Shown: piece after piece, positions 54,155-61,540 of the stretch
How the letters are laid out: every line of letters begins with the position of its first letter
How positions within the stretch are numbered: the stretch's first letter is position 1
Assembly (NCBI GenBank): GCA_964514395.1
Contig: CAZEQK010000006.1
Coordinates: 1-64,000, forward strand
Direction of reading: 5' to 3'
Source: CAZEQK01 sp964514395
Lineage (GTDB): Bacteria; Bacillota; Bacilli; Tepidibacillales; Tepidibacillaceae
Length of the DNA: 64,000 nucleotides
Notes under the pieces: model-generated
What the model saw: the letters and a program-made list of their open reading frames with translations, nothing else
Database searches by the model: none
Told to the model about the DNA's origin: nothing
Made by a program: the position numbers and the translations under genes

Positions 54155-54255
54155 TTTTGTCAGCTCCTTAGCTTGTTTATCTTTTAATACATTTTAATAG
54201 TATAAGTCTAAAAACTTATCGATATCATGTTAAGAAACTATAAAGATTAACATAA

Positions 54256-54299
54256 AGAAATCATTCTCAGTAGAAATATCTTGGGAATGATTTCTTTTT
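54256..54299. terminator. Hairpin resembling the 53552 terminator
   Basis: AGAAATCATTCTC / GGGAATGATTTCT with TTTTT to the right. The stem sequence AATCATTCTC is shared with the terminator at 53552-53592, so the two hairpins flank the decayed DUF2202 gene as a near-duplicate pair. Confidence 0.6.
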
Positions 54300-54357
54300 C
54301 ATTAGGTCACACTATTGATGTCATGATGATAATACACCTAGATAAGGACTGATGAAA

Positions 54358-55839
54358 ATGGGAAATAAAAAAGGTAGTCTTACTGTTTGGCATATAACGA
54401 TGCTTGCACTTGGAACCATTGTTGGGGGATCTTTTTTCCTTGGTTCTAGCATTGCTTTAAAAGCAGCAGGTCCTAGTATCCTTATCTCCTATATACTAGG
54501 TGGTGTTTTAGTCTATATCATATTAAAAGCATTATCAGAGATGTCTGTTGCTTATCAAGTGGAGGGGTCATTTAGAACCTATGCTGAGCAATTGTACGGT
54601 CCATTACTTGGTTTTGTAGTTGGTTGGGTCTATTGGACTGGTTTAATTCTAGCTATGTCAAGTGAAGCGACGGCAGCATCGGTTTTTTTAAGAAGTTGGT
54701 TTCCCAAGCTATCATTATCTTTGACTGCAGCATTTATCATTATTGGTGTAACACTTCTCAATCTACTTGGGGCAAAATTACTAACAACGATTGAAAGCGG
54801 ATTAGCTGTAATAAAGCTCTCTGCCATTATTGGGTTTATTCTCCTTGCGGTCTCACTTTTTCTTGGTATTCTACCCCATGTATCTCCTATAGGTCTGAAT
54901 ACATTAACAGCCGAACCTTTCTTTCCTGGAGGTATATCAGGCATTGCTGGAAGTATGTTAATCGTAATGTTTACCTATGCAGGCTTTGAAATTATTGGCC
55001 TTGCAGCAACTGATGCAAAAAATCCTACCTATACCATTCCTAGGGCAATCATCTTCACTGTTATTGCTTTAGTAAGCTTATATATTCTTGCCATTCTCTT
55101 TTTGCTCCCACTGATTCCAACAAATCAGTTAAGTGAGAATATCAGCCCATTCGTGGCAGGATTAAACGCAGTTGGAATGGGGTGGGCCTCAAATGCGATG
55201 AACATTATTCTACTTTTAGCCATATTATCTACTATGCTAGCAGCGATGTTTGGACTTGGACGGATGGTACACTCTTTAGCACAAGAAGGGTATGCACCAG
55301 CTTGGTTAAAGGAGAATCGAGATGTTCCAATGAGAGGTATTATTTTTTCAGGTATAAGTATGCTTATTGGTGTCGGGCTTGCCAATATACTACCGCAACA
55401 AATTTATCTTTTTTTAGTTAGCTCTGGGGGCTTTTCCCTGTTGTTTACCTATGTCGTCATTATGATTACTCAATATAAATTTAGACGTGTTCACGGTTGT
55501 CAACCTAATGGAAAATGTCAGCTAAGAGGATATCCCATTTCTTCAATTCTTGGTTTTATTGCACTGATTGCTATTATTATTAGTATGCCTCTCATCCCTG
55601 GACAGGGTGCAGGATTATTTGCTGGTGTAATCCTTCTCTTCTTTTATCTCATAACATTTATCATCATAAGATCTTATGCACTAATTAAATCGAAGAAAAA
55701 AATCACCATCAATAACTTATCTTTATTTCAGCTAAAGGAGAATAGGCTTGGCTTGAAAAATAATTTATACCCGCAAGTCGAATTTAGTAAAGAGTTAACA
55801 GAAAAGAAGAAAGTGAAGTCTAAAGGGGAAGAAAAATAA
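54358..55839 (+). CDS. APC-superfamily amino acid permease
   Basis: About 493 residues, twelve membrane helices. The N-terminal LGTIVGGSFFLGSSIAL (consensus GxIIGxGxF) and GFEIIGLAATDAKNPTYTIP near residue 205 are typical of the AAT/APA amino acid permeases. The C-terminal 65 residues are hydrophilic and basic. Substrate cannot be given from sequence. ATG at 54358 is 8-9 nt after AAGGA; the ATG at 54352 is too close. Its 3' end abuts the prophage remnant. Confidence 0.82.
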   Translation: MGNKKGSLTVWHITMLALGTIVGGSFFLGSSIALKAAGPSILISYILGGVLVYIILKALSEMSVAYQVEGSFRTYAEQLYGPLLGFVVGWVYWTGLILAMSSEATAASVFLRSWFPKLSLSLTAAFIIIGVTLLNLLGAKLLTTIESGLAVIKLSAIIGFILLAVSLFLGILPHVSPIGLNTLTAEPFFPGGISGIAGSMLIVMFTYAGFEIIGLAATDAKNPTYTIPRAIIFTVIALVSLYILAILFLLPLIPTNQLSENISPFVAGLNAVGMGWASNAMNIILLLAILSTMLAAMFGLGRMVHSLAQEGYAPAWLKENRDVPMRGIIFSGISMLIGVGLANILPQQIYLFLVSSGGFSLLFTYVVIMITQYKFRRVHGCQPNGKCQLRGYPISSILGFIALIAIIISMPLIPGQGAGLFAGVILLFFYLITFIIIRSYALIKSKKKITINNLSLFQLKENRLGLKNNLYPQVEFSKELTEKKKVKSKGEEK

Positions 55840-55984
55840 CAAAGAATCCAATTAAAGAAAAAAACGATTTCCCCAATGTCAGTTGAATATACTTCAATTC
55901 TGCATCTACTTGTTTGATTTTTTCTTTTAGCTTCTCTAGATAAATCTGGCGAACTTGATTCTCGTCAATCTGGATATCTAACAT
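55820..55984 (-). pseudogene. Truncated phage early gene at the deletion junction
   Basis: The first 33 residues, MLDIQIDENQVRQIYLEKL onward, look like the start of a small phage protein family common in Bacillus prophages (memory). The continuation is unrelated hydrophobic residues (LGKSFFSLIGFFVIFLPL) running antisense into the permease 3' end. The phage gene is therefore cut, probably near 55880, and fused to host DNA. AGGAG lies 10 nt before ATG. Confidence 0.55.
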
Positions 55985-55989
55985 GTATC

Positions 55990-56166
55990 TCACGCTCCTA
56001 TAGATGTTGATGAACAAAAACGATGAATGACGCTTTCAATATCATTTGCAATATCTTCTTTGGTATAATTCTGTTCTTCATGAATATTACTAAGTACTTT
56101 CAGTAAATCTGATTTCAAATCAGTTATTAAAAGTTCTTCCCTAACTTGACCAGCTGTATATTTAAT
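55990..56166 (-). CDS. Small phage protein, possible ATT start
   Basis: A 58-codon frame: IKYTAGQVREELLITDLKSD, SNIHEEQNYTKEDIANDIES and so on to TGA at 55990. It looks genuinely coding (amphipathic, charged) but has no ATG/GTG/TTG near the ribosome site. AAGGGGG sits 6 nt before ATT at 56166, which overlaps the stop of the zinc-finger gene (GATTAA). Either ATT is the start or a point mutation has destroyed ATG. Between two phage genes on the same strand, with the next ATG 6 nt downstream of its stop. Function unknown. Confidence 0.5.
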   Translation of the reverse strand: MKYTAGQVREELLITDLKSDLLKVLSNIHEEQNYTKEDIANDIESVIHRFCSSTSIGA

Positions 56167-56338
56167 CCTTCACCCCCTTACCAACAACTTCCGCTATCCG
56201 AACGCCCTTATTGTTGTTAAGATGAAAATGTATTATTTTTCTACACTTAGGGCATTTTGTATTAATGTCGACTATTCCATTAAATTCAATTTCTAATAAT
56301 TTACGTTGGCAAGAAGGGCATCTGAGATATTCGGTCAT
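56162..56338 (-). CDS. Com-like zinc-finger phage protein
   Basis: 58 residues. Two CxxC pairs, CPSCQRKLLEIE and CPKCRKIIH, separated by about 22 residues, match the phage Mu Com type of small zinc-binding translational/transcriptional regulators found in many prophages. AAAGGAGG is 8 nt before ATG at 56338, an excellent site. Downstream of the cro-like gene on the same strand, ending in the overlapping small gene at 56166. Confidence 0.75.
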   Translation of the reverse strand: MTEYLRCPSCQRKLLEIEFNGIVDINTKCPKCRKIIHFHLNNNKGVRIAEVVGKGVKD

Positions 56339-56355
56339 GATGCATACCTCCTTTA

Positions 56356-56583
56356 TTAGGCTGGTTTAGTTGTATTTGTCATAACGACACAATCATTATT
56401 AAAAAAAATAGTCCAATCAAAATTTAACTCATTACCTATTTTTTTTGCCAAATCTACGCTAGGCGTCCTAGTACCTTTCTCTATATGGGAATAATGAGCT
56501 CTATGAATACCTACTGATGAAGCTATATCTTCTTGTGTTCTAGAGCCTCTTAAATCAATTAACCATTTTCTGTTTTTTTCCAT
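56356..56583 (-). CDS. Cro-like XRE-family DNA-binding protein
   Basis: About 75 residues with a Cro/C1 HTH: RGSRTQEDIASSVGIHRAHYSHIEKGTRTPSVDLAKKIG, in which residues 14-50 form the DNA-binding fold. AAGGAGGTG lies 7 nt before ATG at 56583; the upstream frame from 56616 overlaps the promoter. Divergent from the cI-like gene, so it is the probable early-lytic repressor. A copy of the operator (56377-56389) also lies at its 3' end. Confidence 0.82.
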   Translation of the reverse strand: MEKNRKWLIDLRGSRTQEDIASSVGIHRAHYSHIEKGTRTPSVDLAKKIGNELNFDWTIFFNNDCVVMTNTTKPA

Positions 56584-56602
56584 TATTCTACACCTCCTTA
56601 TG

Positions 56603-56716
56603 TGTCGTATCGACAATTTAATTATAATGTGTCGTTATGACAATTGCAAGTATAACTTTTCTTTTTGACACAAATTTATTTAAAGTGTTTATTGTGTCCG
56701 TTCGACACTGTATAAT
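56603..56716. promoter_or_regulatory. cI/cro intergenic control region with 13-bp operators
   Basis: Three related palindromes: TGTCGTATCGACA (56603-56615), TGTCGTTATGACA (56630-56642) and TGTCCGTTCGACA (56695-56707). A fourth, TGTCATAACGACA, lies at 56377-56389 in the cro-like gene. A minus-strand promoter has -35 TTGCAA (56644-56649), 17 nt, and -10 TATAAT (56621-56626); operator 2 fills its spacer. A plus-strand -10 TATAAT at 56711 follows operator 4. This is a classic genetic-switch layout. Confidence 0.8.
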
Positions 56717-56743
56717 GTATACATTAGAAATGAGGTGTTTTTT

Positions 56744-57166
56744 ATGCCTTCAATTGGTTTGAGGTTGAAAAAGCTTAGAAAAGAACTTGGTAAAACTCAA
56801 GAAGAGGTAGCCAATGACTTAGGTCTACAAAGAATTACCTATGCTCAATACGAAATCGACCGCAGAGAAGCGGATTATGAAACGCTTCAAAAAATTGCTG
56901 ATTATTATAAGACTACTACTGACTTTCTCCTTGGTAGAAACGATGTAATAAGGGAATCTCAATCGAATTATGGCACTCAAGTTAAATTTTCAGAAGAGGA
57001 AATGGATTTTGTTCGCAATCTAGATTTAATGGACGAAGAACTCATAAAAAAATACAATTTTAATGTTGATGGAGAGAAATTATCTAAAGAGGAAATCAAG
57101 GAAATGCTAGCATATATTCGTGCTAGAAGGCATATGGTTGAAATGGAAAAAAAGTCAGAGAAATAA
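56744..57166 (+). CDS. cI-like phage repressor (XRE family)
   Basis: 140 residues. The N-terminal HTH: LRLKKLRKELGKTQEEVANDLGLQRITYAQYEIDRREADYETLQKIADYY, then FLLGRNDV, the usual Bacillus repressor end of the DNA-binding domain. The rest is a charged helical tail with no protease or LexA-type cleavage domain visible. Start ATG at 56744 after GAGGTG; the frame from 56735 is a longer alternative. It faces the cro-like gene across shared operators, and a terminator follows at 57188. Confidence 0.85.
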   Translation: MPSIGLRLKKLRKELGKTQEEVANDLGLQRITYAQYEIDRREADYETLQKIADYYKTTTDFLLGRNDVIRESQSNYGTQVKFSEEEMDFVRNLDLMDEELIKKYNFNVDGEKLSKEEIKEMLAYIRARRHMVEMEKKSEK

Positions 57167-57187
57167 ATTATGCAAATAGAACATGAA

Positions 57188-57217
57188 GCGACTAACCACA
57201 AAAAGTTAGTCGCTTTT
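57188..57217 (+). terminator. Terminator after the cI-like gene
   Basis: GCGACTAAC / GTTAGTCGC, perfect 9-bp stem with an 8-nt loop followed by TTTT. Confidence 0.8.
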
Positions 57218-57286
57218 CTATTATTAGTAAGTCCAAAGTAGTCGAAATTATTTTTTTATAAATGAAGAACGAAACGGGTGGATAAA

Positions 57287-57718
57287 ATGCCGGTTAGCTA
57301 CCGATTTGTAAGAATTAAAGAATTTAATAACAAACAATCTCACTATGAACCAATGCAATTGACATTAGAAAATTTAGAAGAGGAAGCTGAATGCAAATAT
57401 TCTAAATCTTCCAAACATGAGTTTCAGCTATTAAAAAGAAATTTAAACATCAATGATCCTTTGTTAATTGATACTTTAAAAAAGGATAATAACAATATTA
57501 TTCCATTTATACCAGAACAATTAAATATGATTCCATATGAAGGTTATATTGATTTAGTTGTTAATAAAAAAGGTAAGGTATTCAATTCTGTTTTTTATAA
57601 GTATTTAGAGCCAAATGAATTTTTATTTTATCATTTAAAAGAATTAAATAAAATTGAAGTTGATTTTTCATACCTACAGTCTTTAATCCCTGTTATTACC
57701 GGGGCATTATATGTTTAA
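57287..57718 (+). CDS. Phage-region hypothetical protein
   Basis: 143 residues, soluble, no recognised domain. Notable features are alternating charged helices in the first half (QLTLENLEEEAECKYS) and a C-terminal part with FVxxxFYKYLEPNEFLFYH-like aromatic residues. It occupies the place where many temperate phages carry an ImmA metalloprotease, but no HExxH motif is present, so it is not ImmA. GGGTGG precedes ATG at 57287. Overlaps the next small gene by 8 nt. Confidence 0.62.
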   Translation: MPVSYRFVRIKEFNNKQSHYEPMQLTLENLEEEAECKYSKSSKHEFQLLKRNLNINDPLLIDTLKKDNNNIIPFIPEQLNMIPYEGYIDLVVNKKGKVFNSVFYKYLEPNEFLFYHLKELNKIEVDFSYLQSLIPVITGALYV

Positions 57719-57884
57719 TAATGAGTCGCATACTGTAGCTATTACTAGAAATGCAGCAATTATCATATATTCAAGAGTAAAAGATTCAGTAACAAAAAGT
57801 CCTAATTTAGAATTAGAACTTGAAATGGTAAATCAAATATTTGTTAATTCCATACAACCAGGGTTAACAATTAAATCTTCTTAG
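57711..57884 (+). CDS. Small phage-region protein
   Basis: 57 residues, MFNNESHTVAITRNAAIII to IQPGLTIKSS. The ATG overlaps the TAA of the upstream gene (ATGTTTAA), so translation is probably coupled. No recognised motif, no membrane segment of proper length. The reading frame is open across 58 codons and uses codons like its neighbours, which supports it as real. Function unknown. Confidence 0.55.
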   Translation: MFNNESHTVAITRNAAIIIYSRVKDSVTKSPNLELELEMVNQIFVNSIQPGLTIKSS

Positions 57885-58190
57885 GGGATAATGTTAAATA
57901 ATTTCTAGAAAGATTAGTCAAGTGAGATTTATTATTAGATGTTAGCTTCACAGATTGCTTAGATATTTCAACTTTACTATCTTCAACAATAAATTTTACA
58001 TCAAAATCTAAAATTCTATTGCCTGGTATTTTATTTAAATGCAATCCATAATATGGGTTTAATCCATCAAATGAAACATTCAAAAAATATGTTCTCTTAA
58101 TAATAGGTGATATTAAATTCTCGATTTCTTCTAAAAATGGATTAACTACCTTTTCTAAAATATTTAATGTTTTTTGATAAGTGAATTTTT
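57871..58190 (-). pseudogene. Possible gene remnant opposite the small phage gene
   Basis: A minus-strand frame with protein-like sequence (LNILEKVVNPFLEEIENLI, GLNPYYGLHLNKIPGNRIL, ending SPKKI at 57871) but no ATG at its beginning: upstream it runs into TAA at an 8-A tract. TTG at 58083 gives a 70-residue alternative. It could be a 5'-truncated gene or one frameshifted in the A tract. Its 3' end overlaps the plus-strand gene at 57711 by 14 nt, which is unremarkable for convergent genes. Confidence 0.4.
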
Positions 58191-58293
58191 TTTAACTATA
58201 TTCGATACTTTATTTTTTATACTTTAAAAAACGTATTTGCTAAAATTTATAAATTTGTGGTAATCTAATCGTAAATAGTCGACTTCAAGCACC

Positions 58294-58366
58294 ATAGAGT
58301 GCCAAACCTTTTAGAGCTCCTTAGAGGGCCAGTAATAACTGATCAATAGAGCGCCATAGAGCGCCG
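58294..58366 (+). repeat. Five copies of (A/T)TAGAGnGCC, likely integrase arm sites
   Basis: Copies begin at 58294 (ATAGAGTGCCA), 58311 (TTAGAGCTCC), 58321 (TTAGAGGGCCA), 58346 (ATAGAGCGCCA) and 58356 (ATAGAGCGCCG). Pairs 2-3 and 4-5 are spaced by exactly 10 bp, about one helical turn. They precede the integrase gene and fit arm-type binding sites for its N-terminal domain (inference). Confidence 0.7.
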
Positions 58367-58369
58367 ATC

Positions 58370-58420
58370 ATAACAATCCATAGTAATACTATGGTGTTTT
58401 GTTATAGATTGGGGCTTTTT
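58370..58420 (+). other. Dyad and T-run upstream of the integrase
   Basis: ATAACAATCCATAG and CTATGGTGTTTTGTTAT form an imperfect stem around TAATA, followed after a few bases by TTTTTT. It could be a terminator isolating the integrase gene from read-through, or a structural part of the attachment region. Confidence 0.45.
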
Positions 58421-58447
58421 TATTTTACTTAAAGGAGGACAATTCTA

Positions 58448-59602
58448 ATGGCATTTTACCGTAAACGAGGTACCAAATGGGAATATCGAGTTAGTTACAT
58501 AGACCGCAGAACCGGGAAGAAAAAAGAAGCATCAAAAGGTGGTTTTAATACAAAAAAAGAAGCTCAGTTAGCAGCTACTATAGCTGAATCTGAAATTGAC
58601 TATTTTGGATTTAATGAAGATGGGAATGAAAAGGTAGAAAAATATTTTCAAGACTGGCTGGCAGTGTATAAAAAGCCACATGTGAAACCAATGACTTATT
58701 CTGTTCAAGAAAGAAATGTAAGGTTAAATATTATTCCGCGTTGGGGAAATTACAAACTGAAAGAAATTACGCGTAACGATTATCAAAAGTGGATTAATAA
58801 GTTAAGGGAACATTACAGCGAGGGAACAGTTCGCAGGATCCATAGCATTATGAGTAGTGCTATCAATGATGCCGTTCATGAATTTAATATCATGCGTGAA
58901 AATCCAATCCAGAGGATAAAAATACCAAAGGATAAAGATAAAACAAGCAAATTAAATTATTTTACTCGAGAGGAATTGGACAAGTTTTTAGCAACTGTAA
59001 AACAACCTGTTAAAAATGCTAAATATAAGCATTCAATTCAATACTTTGCTTTATTTACTATAATGGCTCGTACTGGTATGAGAATCGGTGAAGCACTGGC
59101 TCTTACCTGGGATGATATTGACTTCAATGCTAAAACATTATCAATAAGTAAAACGCTTGTTTATCCACTCAATTCAATACCTTATTTATCTACGCCTAAA
59201 TCTAAAAAAAGCGAACGTATCATAAATCTCGATAATCAAACAGTTAAAGTAATAAAAGAGCATCGTGTAAACCAAAAAGAAGTTTATCTACGATATGTAA
59301 ATTATGTGGCAACGACTAAAAATATTATATTTCACCAACAAGACGGTAGATGGCTTAGAACTAATGTAATGAGAGAATACTTCAAAGAAATTTGCAAACG
59401 AGCAGACATTCCTGTGTTGTCACCTCATGCCCTAAGACATACTCATGCTGTTCATCTTCTAGAAGCTGGAGCAAATTTAAAATATGTATCTGAGCGACTT
59501 GGACATGCTAGCGTAAAAGTCACTGCAGACACGTATTTACATGTTACAGAAAAGATTGAGGATAATGCATTAGAGCTCTATTCGAAATATGTTTCCAAAT
59601 AA
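58448..59602 (+). CDS. int: Phage-type tyrosine integrase
   Basis: 384 residues, full length. N-terminal AP2-like arm-binding domain (FYRKRGTKWEYRVSYIDRR) followed by a SAM-like core-binding domain (KVEKYFQDWLAVYK) and a catalytic domain with Arg in ARTGMRIGEALALTWDDI, HALRHTHAVHLLEAG (HxxR), and Tyr in ADTYLHV. All catalytic residues are present, so the enzyme could still act. AAAGGAGGAC precedes the ATG. It lies at the edge of the element, next to the sufB stop, where attachment sites normally lie. Confidence 0.93.
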   Translation: MAFYRKRGTKWEYRVSYIDRRTGKKKEASKGGFNTKKEAQLAATIAESEIDYFGFNEDGNEKVEKYFQDWLAVYKKPHVKPMTYSVQERNVRLNIIPRWGNYKLKEITRNDYQKWINKLREHYSEGTVRRIHSIMSSAINDAVHEFNIMRENPIQRIKIPKDKDKTSKLNYFTREELDKFLATVKQPVKNAKYKHSIQYFALFTIMARTGMRIGEALALTWDDIDFNAKTLSISKTLVYPLNSIPYLSTPKSKKSERIINLDNQTVKVIKEHRVNQKEVYLRYVNYVATTKNIIFHQQDGRWLRTNVMREYFKEICKRADIPVLSPHALRHTHAVHLLEAGANLKYVSERLGHASVKVTADTYLHVTEKIEDNALELYSKYVSK

Positions 59603-59611
59603 AAAGCGGAC

Positions 59612-59637
59612 AAAAAGCGGGCAAATACACTGCCCGC
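59612..59637 (-). terminator. Terminator of the suf operon
   Basis: GCGGGCA / TGCCCGC stem with a 7-nt loop, followed on the minus strand by TTTTT. Just beyond it, AAAAAGCGGAC (59601) and AAAAAGCGGGC (59612) form an 11-nt direct repeat, which could also be an integrase arm site. Confidence 0.78.
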
Positions 59638-59645
59638 CATTCATA

Positions 59646-59665
59646 AACCTTGATATATCAAGGTT
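59646..59665. repeat. Perfect 20-bp palindrome at the sufB stop, possible att core
   Basis: AACCTTGATATATCAAGGTT is a perfect inverted repeat overlapping the last bases of sufB. It lies 43 nt beyond the integrase stop. Its position and symmetry fit a recombination core site; a hairpin or regulatory role is also possible. I see no second copy near 55.8-56.0 kb. Confidence 0.5.
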
Positions 59666-61064
59666 AACCAATGCTTCCTTCCATCTCAAACTTGATGAGA
59701 CGATTCATTTCAACTGCATATTCCATTGGCAACTCTTTTGTAAATGGTTCAATGAAGCCCATGATAATCATTTGTGTAGCTTCCTCTTCCGTAATACCAC
59801 GACTCATTAAATAAAATAATTGATCCTCACTTACCTTACTTACAGTTGCTTCATGCTCTAAAGTAATGTTATTATTATGAACCTCATTACTTGGAATGGT
59901 ATCAGATTTAGATACCTCATCAAGTATTAAGGTATCACACTTAATATTAGCTTTTGAACCTTCTGAATTCTTACCAAAGCTTGCTAAACCACGATATACT
60001 GCATTACCACCGTGCTTACTTATCGACTTGGAAATAACAGTAGAGGTGCAATTAGGTGCTAAATGAACAACCTTAGCTCCAGCATCCTGTGTTTGACCCT
60101 TACCAGCAACGGCAATGGATAAAACATTCGCTTTAGCTCTTGGCCCTTTCATAATAACCGCTGGATATTTCATAGTAACCTTACTACCAATATTTCCATC
60201 TACCCATTCTACTGTTGCATCTTCTTCTGCCACAGCACGCTTAGTCACTAAATTATATATATTTGGCGCCCAGTTTTGAATGGTTGAATAACGTACAGTT
60301 GCACCTTTTTTCGCAATAATTTCAACAACGGCACTATGAAGGGAATTACTACTATATATAGGTGCTGTACAACCTTCTACATAATGAACAGATGCACCTT
60401 CATCAGCAATAATTAAAGTACGTTCAAACTGCCCCATGTTTTCTGAATTAATACGGAAGTATGCTTGTAATGGAATATCTAGCTTTACTCCTTTTGGAAC
60501 ATAGATAAAACTACCACCAGACCAAACTGCACTATTAAGCGCTGCAAACTTATTGTCAGATGGTGGTATAACCGTACCAAAATGTTCCTTGAAAATCTCT
60601 GGGTGTTCCTTAAGAGCTGAATCTGTATCCATAAAGATAACACCAACATCTTCTAATTCCTTTTTCATACTATGATATACAACTTCAGATTCATACTGTG
60701 CAGATACACCAGACAACCATTTTTGTTCTGCCTCTGGAATACCTAATTTATCAAATGTATTTTTAATTTCTTCTGGGACCTCATCCCAAGATTTTTCCGA
60801 TTTCTCTGATGGCTTTACATAATAAGTAATATCATTGAAGTTTAAATCACTTAAATCAGCACCCCATGATGGCATTGGATAACGATTAAATCGTTCAAGA
60901 GATTTAAGGCGAAAGTTAAGCATCCATTCAGGTTCGCCTTTTAATTTAGAAATTTCTTTAACTATTTTTGGAGTAAGGCCTTTATCTGATCTATATAAAG
61001 ATACGTCTTTATCCCTAAAACCATATTGATACTCTTCAGCAATTTCAGGTCCTGCTTTAGCCAT
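59664..61064 (-). CDS. sufB: Fe-S cluster assembly protein SufB
   Basis: 466 residues, the usual length. Conserved blocks EEYQYGFRDKDVSLY, YVPKGVKLDIPLQAYFRIN, HYVEGCTAPIYSSNSLHSAVVE and EATVSKVSEDQLFYLMSRGI are present. SufB is the scaffold core of the SufBCD complex that builds Fe-S clusters. It is the last gene of the operon sufC(not seen)-sufD-sufS-sufU-sufB, 14 nt after sufU. ATG is preceded by AAAGGAGG. Confidence 0.96.
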   Translation of the reverse strand: MAKAGPEIAEEYQYGFRDKDVSLYRSDKGLTPKIVKEISKLKGEPEWMLNFRLKSLERFNRYPMPSWGADLSDLNFNDITYYVKPSEKSEKSWDEVPEEIKNTFDKLGIPEAEQKWLSGVSAQYESEVVYHSMKKELEDVGVIFMDTDSALKEHPEIFKEHFGTVIPPSDNKFAALNSAVWSGGSFIYVPKGVKLDIPLQAYFRINSENMGQFERTLIIADEGASVHYVEGCTAPIYSSNSLHSAVVEIIAKKGATVRYSTIQNWAPNIYNLVTKRAVAEEDATVEWVDGNIGSKVTMKYPAVIMKGPRAKANVLSIAVAGKGQTQDAGAKVVHLAPNCTSTVISKSISKHGGNAVYRGLASFGKNSEGSKANIKCDTLILDEVSKSDTIPSNEVHNNNITLEHEATVSKVSEDQLFYLMSRGITEEEATQMIIMGFIEPFTKELPMEYAVEMNRLIKFEMEGSIG

Positions 61065-61078
61065 GATATATTCCTCCT

Positions 61079-61540
61079 TTATTTGTGAGTATGGTCATTC
61101 CCATGATGATCGTGTTCATTTCCTTCCTTCACACCTTTTGCCATTGCCTTCCACGCAAGGGTAGCACATTTTATACGAGCTGGAAATTTACAAACACCTT
61201 GTAACGCTTCAATATCTTCGAAATCATCCGTTTCAACATCTTCTCCAAGTAACATTTTCGAAAAACGATCAGCCAAATTCATTGCTTCTTCAACTGACTT
61301 CCCTATGATAGCTTCAGTCATCATGGAAGCAGACGACATACTGATAGAACAGCCTTCCCCTCTAAACTTGGCATCTTGAATTTTTCCATTCTCAACCTTC
61401 ATTTGCAGTTGAATCTGGTCACCACAGGTTGGATTTTTCAATTGAATAGTTGCATCTGCATCAGCTAATTCACCAATATTTCTTGGTTTTTGATAGTGAT
61501 CCATAATAACGCGTCGATATAAATCATCTAGTGAAGACAT
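61079..61540 (-). CDS. sufU: SufU, zinc-dependent sulfurtransferase for SufS
   Basis: About 153 residues. LYRRVIMDHYQKPRNIG, NPTCGDQI (Cys/Asp zinc ligands), EGCSISMSSASMMTEAI and GVCKFPARIKCATLAWKA are the SufU signature, with a His-rich tail (HDHHGNDHTH). It accepts sulfane sulfur from SufS and passes it on. ATG at 61540 is 10 nt after AAAGGAG; a TTG at 61546 is closer. It overlaps sufS by 17 nt, which argues for coupling. Confidence 0.95.
   Translation of the reverse strand: MSSLDDLYRRVIMDHYQKPRNIGELADADATIQLKNPTCGDQIQLQMKVENGKIQDAKFRGEGCSISMSSASMMTEAIIGKSVEEAMNLADRFSKMLLGEDVETDDFEDIEALQGVCKFPARIKCATLAWKAMAKGVKEGNEHDHHGNDHTHK

Larger units (their letters stand above)
55870..59660. mobile_element. 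Prophage remnant: lysogeny module only
   Basis: A short element between the amino acid permease and sufB. Plus strand: cI-like repressor, two small genes and a tyrosine integrase. Minus strand: cro-like gene and three small early genes, the last truncated. This is the usual lysogeny module of temperate phages or ICEs of Bacillota, but replication, packaging and structural genes are absent. The right end lies near the integrase and sufB stop; the left end is a deletion scar near 55880. Boundaries are approximate. Confidence 0.75.

Noticed and set aside
57287..57718. ImmA-type metalloprotease
   Set aside because: The position after a repressor fits, but there is no HExxH zinc motif in the protein.
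58294..58366. CRISPR array
   Set aside because: The repeats are only about 10 bp, irregularly spaced with no unique spacers of constant length, and lie directly before an integrase gene.
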